A DNA stretch of 56,713 bases from Planctomycetota bacterium. GTDB taxonomy: Bacteria > Planctomycetota > Phycisphaerae > UBA1845. The position numbers and the translations under genes were made by a program. The notes beneath the pieces are model-generated. The model was not told the origin of the DNA. It ran no database searches and worked only from the letters and a program-made list of their open reading frames with translations. The DNA is taken from NCBI GenBank assembly GCA_016860685.1, contig BOJX01000007.1, positions 1 through 56,713 on the forward strand, in the 5' to 3' direction. This document shows, one piece after another, positions 20,140 through 26,805 of this stretch (its first letter is position 1; each line of letters opens with the position of its first letter).

Positions 20140-20290
20140 GACGATCCGTCAGACAGAAAAAACCGCGACCCGCACTCCGCGCTGCTCGAAGCCGCTCCCC
20201 TGCCGCGACTTAGAGGTCGTTTCCTAACCGAGCCGCGCCCGCAAGGAGATGCACCTTTCGGGCCTTTCACGCGCGCCGTGAAACAGCGTG

Positions 20291-21082
20291 TTATATGACC
20301 TTCGCTTCCTCTCGCAGCAGCCGAACCAACTCGCGGGCCATCTCCGCCGGCTCGCCCTCGATGAACCGGCAATCCGCCCTCGCCGGCGGAGGCGTCAGCG
20401 CCTCCACCACGGTTCCCGCCTCGGCCGCCGTCTCACCGGGCAGGTCCGCCGACGTCAGCACCTTCAGATCCTTCTTCTTCGCCTTCATCAGGTTCGGCAG
20501 CGACGGATACCGCGCTTCGACCAGCCCCTTCTCGATCGTCAGCAGCGCCGGAAGCGCCCCCTCGACGACCTCCTCCGCACCTTCGATCCGCCGTCGCGCC
20601 GTGAAACGCTTGCCCGCCTCGTCGAACTCCAGCCCCTGCACGGCGCCCACGTGCGGCAAATCCAGAAACTCCGCCAGCGCCGGACCCACCGCCCCGGCGT
20701 CGAGGTCGATGTTCTGCTTCCCGCAGACGATCAATTCGAACGACTCGCCCAGCTTCTTCACCGCCGCCGCAACCAGGTACGCGAAAAAAAGCTCGTTGGC
20801 GGAGTCGAACTTCGGATCGCACAGATGCACCGCCCGGTCCGCCCCGATCGCCATCGCCGTGCGCAACGCCTCCGCCGCCTTGTCGCCCCCCACGGTGATC
20901 GCCACGATCTCCGAGACCGGCTTGCCCTTCTCCCGAAGCTGGACCGCCAATTCAACTCCGAACTCGTCAAACGGGTCCACCACCAGCTTCAACCCCGCCG
21001 GATCGATGTCTTTGCCGTCCGCCCGCACGCGCACCGCGGCGTTCGAGTCCGGAACCTGCTTGATCACACACAGAATTTTCAC
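20291..21082 (-). CDS. etfB: Electron transfer flavoprotein beta subunit
   Basis: MKILCVIKQVPDSNAAVRV...VVDPFDEFGVELAVQLREKG...ELIVCGKQNIDLDAGAVGPALAEFL. Confidence 0.93.
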   Translation of the reverse strand: MKILCVIKQVPDSNAAVRVRADGKDIDPAGLKLVVDPFDEFGVELAVQLREKGKPVSEIVAITVGGDKAAEALRTAMAIGADRAVHLCDPKFDSANELFFAYLVAAAVKKLGESFELIVCGKQNIDLDAGAVGPALAEFLDLPHVGAVQGLEFDEAGKRFTARRRIEGAEEVVEGALPALLTIEKGLVEARYPSLPNLMKAKKKDLKVLTSADLPGETAAEAGTVVEALTPPPARADCRFIEGEPAEMARELVRLLREEAKVI

Positions 21083-21125
21083 GCCGACGTTTCTCCTGAG
21101 GGTCGCCGCCGGACCCGATGCAACG

Positions 21126-21162
21126 CGGGAGCGGGTCGAATCCTACGCTCGACCCGCTCCCG
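21126..21162. terminator. 14-bp perfect inverted repeat, likely terminator between the 21194..22084 gene and etfB
   Basis: CGGGAGCGGGTCGA-atcctacgc-TCGACCCGCTCCCG; no clear T-tract. Confidence 0.55.
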
Positions 21163-21193
21163 ATTCCACTTCATATGATCCGGATCGTCTTGG

Positions 21194-22084
21194 TTACGGG
21201 CACGACGCACCGGCCGACAGATCACACCCGTCCACCGTTACTTCATGCGACCCGGAACCCGCCGGACACCACTTCGCCACGGCCTTCCCGTTGGCGTTCG
21301 TCGTCCGCGTCTGCACGTCTCCGCCGTCGAGGCGGAAAATCGCGTCCGTGTTCGGGATCGCGTTCTTCAAAATGCCCTTAACGTAGTTTCCGCAGGCCCG
21401 CTCCCGGCAGCGCGCCTTGAGCTTCTCCCCGCCGTCGCACGGCGCGTCCACCGTCTCCCCCGACAGGTAGAACGCCCACTCATTGTCCGGCTGAAGGTTG
21501 AACACATCCATCGTCACCCACTCTCCGCCGACCGTCCCGTCGCGGAAAACGTCAAAGTTCCAGTACGCCCGCGACTCGTGGTTCGCCCAGCGCGTCGTCA
21601 GCAGGCTGTGCTTGCCTCCGCCGTTCGACAGTGTGATCAGGCTGCGCAGCGCGGCGAAATACCGCCCCGGCTCCAGCGTGACGTCGATGTCCATCGTGTT
21701 GCGGTACACGACCCCGAAGTTCGAATTGACGATCCCGCTGTCCTCATGCGCCAGGGGCAGCGTGTGTCCGCCGGCGATCAACGCTCCCGGCGCGCCGTCT
21801 CCGCCGACCTCGTAGAGGTACCAGTCTCCCCCGAGAATCTCCGCCTCGAAGTCCACGCTGTAAAACCCGATCTGGGTGATCCGCGTGCGCGACGTCAGCA
21901 CGAAGTCCTCCGCGGCGCAGCGGTACGAAATGAAGTCATCATCCTCGGCCCGCGCCGCCGTCCAGGCGTCCTCCGACGTCTCCAGGTCGTCCGGAAACAC
22001 GTTGACGTTGACCCACGTGAATTCATCCGCCCGGGCCGTCGCCGCTGTGAGCAACACCAGAACGACCAGACCTCGCTTGAACAT
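21194..22084 (-). CDS. Secreted hypothetical protein
   Basis: MFKRGLVVLVLLTAATARADEFTWVNVNVFPDDLETSEDAW signal peptide; upstream part of the track ORF is rejected. Confidence 0.75.
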   Translation of the reverse strand: MFKRGLVVLVLLTAATARADEFTWVNVNVFPDDLETSEDAWTAARAEDDDFISYRCAAEDFVLTSRTRITQIGFYSVDFEAEILGGDWYLYEVGGDGAPGALIAGGHTLPLAHEDSGIVNSNFGVVYRNTMDIDVTLEPGRYFAALRSLITLSNGGGKHSLLTTRWANHESRAYWNFDVFRDGTVGGEWVTMDVFNLQPDNEWAFYLSGETVDAPCDGGEKLKARCRERACGNYVKGILKNAIPNTDAIFRLDGGDVQTRTTNANGKAVAKWCPAGSGSHEVTVDGCDLSAGASCP

Positions 22085-22251
22085 GTTTCCTCCTCCAGAG
22101 AACTTTGTGTGATCTCTCTCATCCCTCTGCCGGAAAACCCGATTATAACAAAATGACCTGGCGGGTGAAGTCTGACTTGGGGCATGTGAGATCGCCGTCG
22201 AAGCCGTGGCGAGCAGGCGCGGGGAAACTGAAGACAGGTTTCGGGCGTCGG

Positions 22252-22279
22252 GGGGGCGGAAGATGCTCAATCCCCCGCA
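22252..22279. repeat. Dispersed repeat core copy 1 (intergenic)
   Basis: GGGGGCGGAAGATGCTCAATCCCCCGCA; differs at one position from 28341..28368. Confidence 0.8.
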
Positions 22280-22625
22280 CGAACGGTTTCCGTCGATCGC
22301 GGTTCGAACACCCGACGTTCGCACCGGTCTGCCCTGCGACCGTGGGACGGCGAACTGCGGCTCATCCGTTGTTCTGGGGCTCACGCGGTTCGGCCGGGGT
22401 AATTTGATAGCGTCAGACGCAATCCGGTCAGGCGTTTTGCAAAGCCGCGTGTTTGAGCGACCCAACCGGAACCGCTTCCCGGCAGACTCGACGGATCGTG
22501 GTGATCGCGAAGTCAGCGCTGCGCGTTCACGGGACAACGCCCTGCCCGACGGGTGCACCCGACAGCTTGTTGAAAAAGGGTAGCGCGTCCTTCCGGTCCG
22601 CCCGGGCGAAGCTCAATTCGGGAGC

Positions 22626-22642
22626 GCGGACCTCCGGACCGC
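22626..22642. repeat. Imperfect copy of GCGGACC-NNN-GGTCCGC palindrome
   Basis: GCGGACCTCCGGACCGC; one mismatch to reverse complement of 29301..29317. Confidence 0.6.
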
Positions 22643-23156
22643 ACGGGCGGAGCAGAACTCCGCGCTCCTCATCAAAGGCAAAGAACTTAATAACTCGCCT
22701 CGCTAACCAGGTTCGGTGCCCCTGACGGAGCCTGGCCCGTCGGTTCGGCGGGGATCGGGCTGGTCGCCCCGGAGATACCCCGGATGATCGATTCAGAGGC
22801 AACCCGGTTCTGTGATCCGACAGGTGGACTTTGTGCCCTCTCGCACGATGTTCCCGGGTTGATATAATCCCGCCTCCCGTGGCGCGGACGGGCGTGAGAG
22901 GTCGGCTTCCGGGTCCGTCAGGGGCGGGGGGAGTCCGCTCTGCGTTGTGACGCGAGGATAGCGCGGAGTCGAGCCTTGCCCGCCCTGCGATGCGGCGCGG
23001 GGGACGAGGTAGAAGCGGGAAAAGCCGGTCCTGTAGGCGCGGAGGACGGGGCGGCGAGCGGGGTGTACCCTGCGAGGGGCGCGTGCGGCGGATCAGGAAC
23101 TCAGGGAACCTGGCGCTGCGAGGCGCGTCGCGGGGGATTCGAGCCGCCGTCAGGTC

Positions 23157-24848
23157 GTGGAGAATCGGAGTCGAGCCTTGAGTCAGTTCAGCGTTCCTTG
23201 GACGGCGCGGTATCGGCCCAGCGGGAGCGTGTTCGCTCGGAATACGCTCGTCGTGGGAGCGCTGTTGGGGGGTTTCGGCGTATTCGGGCTGGGAGCCGCG
23301 GAGTCGGCGCTGGAGGGGCATCCGGCGGCGACGTTCCTGCTGGGGATCGGTCCGCTGGCGACGGCGGCGGCGCTCGTCGGCTTGGCGATCGTCATCAAGG
23401 CGTGGCGCGGGGTGGAATCATTCCTGATGCGGGCCGCGTTCCCGATCCTCCTCGGAGCGATCGCGGGGACGACGGTGGGCGTGTTCCTGGGCGCCTTGTT
23501 CTTCGAGTGGGTGCAGTCCCTGATCGGGCATGCCGCCAACGACCGCACGAGGTTCACGTATTTCGGCGGAGAACTTCTGCTTTCGGAGATCGCGGCGGCC
23601 TTGCCGAACCTGCCGAGGCTGGTTCACGGGGCGGTCTGGTTGTTCCAGTTCCCGCTGGTGCGCGACGTGGTGAACCTCGGGGTGATTTTCGGGGTGATCA
23701 ACGTGGTCCCCGCGTACATGATCTGGTGGGAGCGGAAGATCGCCGGGCGGATTCAGTCGCGCCTGGGTCCGATGCGGGTCGGTCGCTGGCACGGCTGGGC
23801 GCAGACGGTCGCCGACGGCGTGAAGCTGATCTTCAAGGAAGACCTGATCCCCGAGGGCGCGGACAAGCCGTTGTTCAAGCTGGCGGCGTACTTGGCGTTC
23901 GTGCCGGTGGTGCTGGCGTTCGTGGCGCTGCCGTTCGGGGCGACCTACGTATTCCGCGAGATGGACGTGGCGCTGGTGTTCATCCTCGCGATGATGGGCA
24001 TCGAGGTGGTGGGGGTGATCCTGGCGGGGTGGGCGTCGAACAACAAGTGGAGCGTGTACGGCGCGATGCGCGAGGCGTGCCAGATGGTGGCGTACGAGAT
24101 CCCGATGGGCCTCGCGCTGATCCTGCCGGTGATCGCGGCGGGAACGCTGAACCTGACGCACATCGTGTCGGCGCAGGACGGCGGGTGGTTCAACTGGCTG
24201 GCGTTCAGGAATCCGTTTCTCTTCGCGGGGTTCGTCTGCTACTACATCGCGTCGCTGGCGAGCTGCAAGCGGGCGCCGTTCGACCTTCCGGAATCGGAAA
24301 GCGAGCTGGTCGCGGGGTTTCACACAGAGTATTCGGGGTTCCGCTGGAGCCTGTTCTTCTTCGCCGAGTATGCGGCGATGTTCGTGGTGTCGGGTCTTGC
24401 GGTGATCCTGTACCTGGGCGGGTGGAACTCGTTCATCCCGCCGCATTGGGTGGCGGGCGTCGGCGAGGGGGTGCTGGGCCGGGCGGTCGAGGGGCTGCTG
24501 GTGAGCGGTCCGCTGTGGTTCTTCGCCAAGGTGATCTTCCTCCTTTATGTTCAGCTCTGGCTGCGGTGGACGCTGCCGCGCATCCGGATCGACCAGGTGT
24601 TGTATGCGTGCGTGCAAGTGATGCTGCCGCTGACGATGCTGCTGTTGATCGGGAACGTGCTGTGGGTCTGGGCGGATACGGCGTGGTTCGGCGGCGGATG
24701 GGCCGGGTTGTCGCGGGTCATGAACTGGGCGCTGGGAGGGATCGGCGCGATGTTCATGTTCGGGTTCGTGGCGATTGCGGCGTACGGCTTCTATCACCGT
24801 CGGCGGCTGGTGGGGAACCTGGTGGTGGACCCGTTGCCGGCGTCGTAG
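23157..24848 (+). CDS. nuoH: NADH-quinone oxidoreductase subunit H with N-terminal extension
   Basis: YMIWWERKIAGRIQSRLGPMRVGRWHGWAQTVADGVKLIFKEDLIPEGADKPLF; PFDLPESESELVAGFHTEYSG; start codon uncertain. Confidence 0.93.
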   Translation: MENRSRALSQFSVPWTARYRPSGSVFARNTLVVGALLGGFGVFGLGAAESALEGHPAATFLLGIGPLATAAALVGLAIVIKAWRGVESFLMRAAFPILLGAIAGTTVGVFLGALFFEWVQSLIGHAANDRTRFTYFGGELLLSEIAAALPNLPRLVHGAVWLFQFPLVRDVVNLGVIFGVINVVPAYMIWWERKIAGRIQSRLGPMRVGRWHGWAQTVADGVKLIFKEDLIPEGADKPLFKLAAYLAFVPVVLAFVALPFGATYVFREMDVALVFILAMMGIEVVGVILAGWASNNKWSVYGAMREACQMVAYEIPMGLALILPVIAAGTLNLTHIVSAQDGGWFNWLAFRNPFLFAGFVCYYIASLASCKRAPFDLPESESELVAGFHTEYSGFRWSLFFFAEYAAMFVVSGLAVILYLGGWNSFIPPHWVAGVGEGVLGRAVEGLLVSGPLWFFAKVIFLLYVQLWLRWTLPRIRIDQVLYACVQVMLPLTMLLLIGNVLWVWADTAWFGGGWAGLSRVMNWALGGIGAMFMFGFVAIAAYGFYHRRRLVGNLVVDPLPAS

Positions 24849-24912
24849 GACGTTCATTGCGAAGGGTGATCGGCGAATCACGAATGAATAACGAATGCTG
24901 AGAACAAGCATC

Positions 24913-25521
24913 ATGTCGCTGCATGTGGGGACGGTGTTGCTGTGCGTTACGGCGATGCCTGCGCTGGCGCACGAGGAGGCCGCCTCGGGCGTGGGGACGG
25001 GCGTGGTGTACGCCGTTCCCGGGGGCTGGTTCGAGGCGGTGATGTTCTACGTCTTCGCGGGGACGGCGGTGCTCTCGGCCATCGGGGTGTGTGTCTCGCG
25101 GAGCGTGGTGCGGATGGCGACGTGGTTGTTCTTCGCGCTGGGGGCGATCTCGGTTCTGTATTTTCTGCTGGCGGCGACGTTCATCGCGGCGATTCAGTTG
25201 ATTGTTTACGTCGGCGGCGTGCTGATTCTGCTGATTTTCGGCGTGATGCTGACGAGCCAGTCGCCGTGGGTGCGGTTCACGCCGAGCCGGTTGAACCTCG
25301 CGGTGGCGGGGGTGATCTGCGCGGGGCTGCTGGTGTGCCTGTCGTCGATCCTGCTGGAGGCGGACTTCGGGGCGCCGCTTGCGACGACGCCGGGCGTGAC
25401 GGTGGAGGCGATCGGCCGGCGGATGCTGACGCACTACCTCGTGCCTTTCGAGATTGCGGGGGTGCTGCTGATGATCGTGATGGTGGGGGCGGCGCACCTG
25501 GCGCGGCAGGAGAAGAGTTGA
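24913..25521 (+). CDS. nuoJ: NADH-quinone oxidoreductase subunit J
   Basis: FYVFAGTAVLSAIGVCVSRSVVRMATWLFFALGAISVLYFLLAATFIAAIQLIVYVGGVLILLIFGVMLT. Confidence 0.92.
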   Translation: MSLHVGTVLLCVTAMPALAHEEAASGVGTGVVYAVPGGWFEAVMFYVFAGTAVLSAIGVCVSRSVVRMATWLFFALGAISVLYFLLAATFIAAIQLIVYVGGVLILLIFGVMLTSQSPWVRFTPSRLNLAVAGVICAGLLVCLSSILLEADFGAPLATTPGVTVEAIGRRMLTHYLVPFEIAGVLLMIVMVGAAHLARQEKS

Positions 25522-25537
25522 GAAGAAGGAAATCCGG

Positions 25538-26020
25538 ATGGGGCTGAAGCACCGGCTGTCAGGTGGAGAGTGCATCTCGGGCTTCGAGCAGGCCCGTGAA
25601 GATCGGGTGCTTGACGCGTTGACATGCGCATTGGATCAGCGGAATTTCGCTGCCTGTTATCTTTTCGGCTATGCCGTTGAAATGATGTTGAAATGCGCAT
25701 ATTTCCGGTTTGCGGGGGTCGAACCGTATGCGGACATTGGTCCACACCGGGCCCAGGCGCGCAGACAGCAGGCTCGCCTGCGCCAGACGGAGCATGATCT
25801 GAGGGCGTGGGCTGAGGCTCTCGTTGAGGAGCGGAACAACCGCGGTCGAGCTTTGGATCCCGGGCTGGCTGGAGCCTTTCTACACCATGTTCTTACGATT
25901 GCGGACCATTGGAGCGAAGTCTTACGCTATCATCCGTCAATTCCAGCGGACTCCGAGGCCGCGGAGATGTGCAATCAGATTGACGAACTTCAGAAGCTTT
26001 ACCCCTTGTTATGGAATTAG
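25538..26020 (+). CDS. HEPN-like domain protein embedded in nuo operon
   Basis: NFAACYLFGYAVEMMLKCAYFRFAGV ... TEHDLRAWAEALVEER ... DHWSEVLRYHP; typical HEPN helix GYAvExxLK; no clear Rx4-6H motif seen. Confidence 0.7.
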   Translation: MGLKHRLSGGECISGFEQAREDRVLDALTCALDQRNFAACYLFGYAVEMMLKCAYFRFAGVEPYADIGPHRAQARRQQARLRQTEHDLRAWAEALVEERNNRGRALDPGLAGAFLHHVLTIADHWSEVLRYHPSIPADSEAAEMCNQIDELQKLYPLLWN

Positions 26021-26023
26021 CTC

Positions 26024-26338
26024 ATGGCTCGCAAACGTATTCCGGCTCGACCGCGCCACAGTCATCCAGAGTTGGTGAATATCCTGGCCGAGGAGCTTCG
26101 GAAGGAAGGTGTGAGCAGCACTCCGGAAATACCGACCATCTATGAAGAAGAACTGCCGTATGGTGCTGGGCTCCACGTGAAGGTCATCTGGAGTCGATGG
26201 GGGAAGGTGCCGCTCGAAGAGCGGGGCGCGATCATCCTGGACGCGTACGAACAGGCGGGCATGGGACAGGAGCGAAAGCGCATTCTCGTGGCGATGGGTC
26301 TTACGCCTGATGAAGCACAGCGCCTTCAGATGGCCTGA
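26024..26338 (+). CDS. Small unknown partner protein of the HEPN-like gene
   Basis: 3-nt spacing after upstream stop; HPELVNILAEELRKEGVSS...LHVKVIWSRWGKVPLEERGAIILDAYEQAGMGQERKRILVAMGLTPDEAQRL. Confidence 0.65.
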   Translation: MARKRIPARPRHSHPELVNILAEELRKEGVSSTPEIPTIYEEELPYGAGLHVKVIWSRWGKVPLEERGAIILDAYEQAGMGQERKRILVAMGLTPDEAQRLQMA

Positions 26339-26352
26339 CAGGTTGGATTCTC

Positions 26353-26664
26353 ATGCTGACGATTGAACTAACTCATTACCTCATCGTCTCCGCCGTGCTG
26401 TTCTGCGCGGGGGTGTTCACGATGGCGACGAAGCGGAACGCGATCGGGATTCTGATCGGCGTGGAGCTGGTGCTGAACAGCGCGAACGTGAACCTGGTGG
26501 CGTTCGACCGGTATCGGGCGGGCCTGATGGACGGGCAGATCGCGGCGTTGTTCGTGATCGTGCTGGCGGCGGCGGAGGCGGCGCTGGCGGTGGCGATCTG
26601 CATGAACTTTTACAAGAACCTGGTGACGGTGGACGTGGACCAGGGGGATGTGCTGCGGGGTTGA
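26353..26664 (+). CDS. nuoK: NADH-quinone oxidoreductase subunit K
   Basis: LTHYLIVSAVLFCAGVFTMATKRNAIGILIGVELVLNSANVNLVAFDRY. Confidence 0.95.
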   Translation: MLTIELTHYLIVSAVLFCAGVFTMATKRNAIGILIGVELVLNSANVNLVAFDRYRAGLMDGQIAALFVIVLAAAEAALAVAICMNFYKNLVTVDVDQGDVLRG

Positions 26665-26685
26665 CAGCGCCGAAACACCAGAAAA

Positions 26686-26722
26686 TCGAAAGTCGAAACG
26701 TCGAAAGTTGAACCCTCGAAAG
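26686..26722. repeat. Short degenerate tandem repeat (TCGAAAG-type) between nuoK and nuoL
   Basis: tcgaaagtcgaaacgtcgaaagttgaaccctcgaaag. Confidence 0.55.
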
Positions 26723-26805
26723 CCGGAGGACGCACGCTTGCCGTCCGGCGGTCAAGAGAAGGACATCACCGCGAACGGCTCATGGCGGACCGTTAACAGC
26801 AATCT

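Noticed and set aside
22976-24901. 641-aa plus-strand ORF overlapping nuoH in another frame
   Set aside because: Gly/Arg/Val-rich out-of-frame reading of nuoH.
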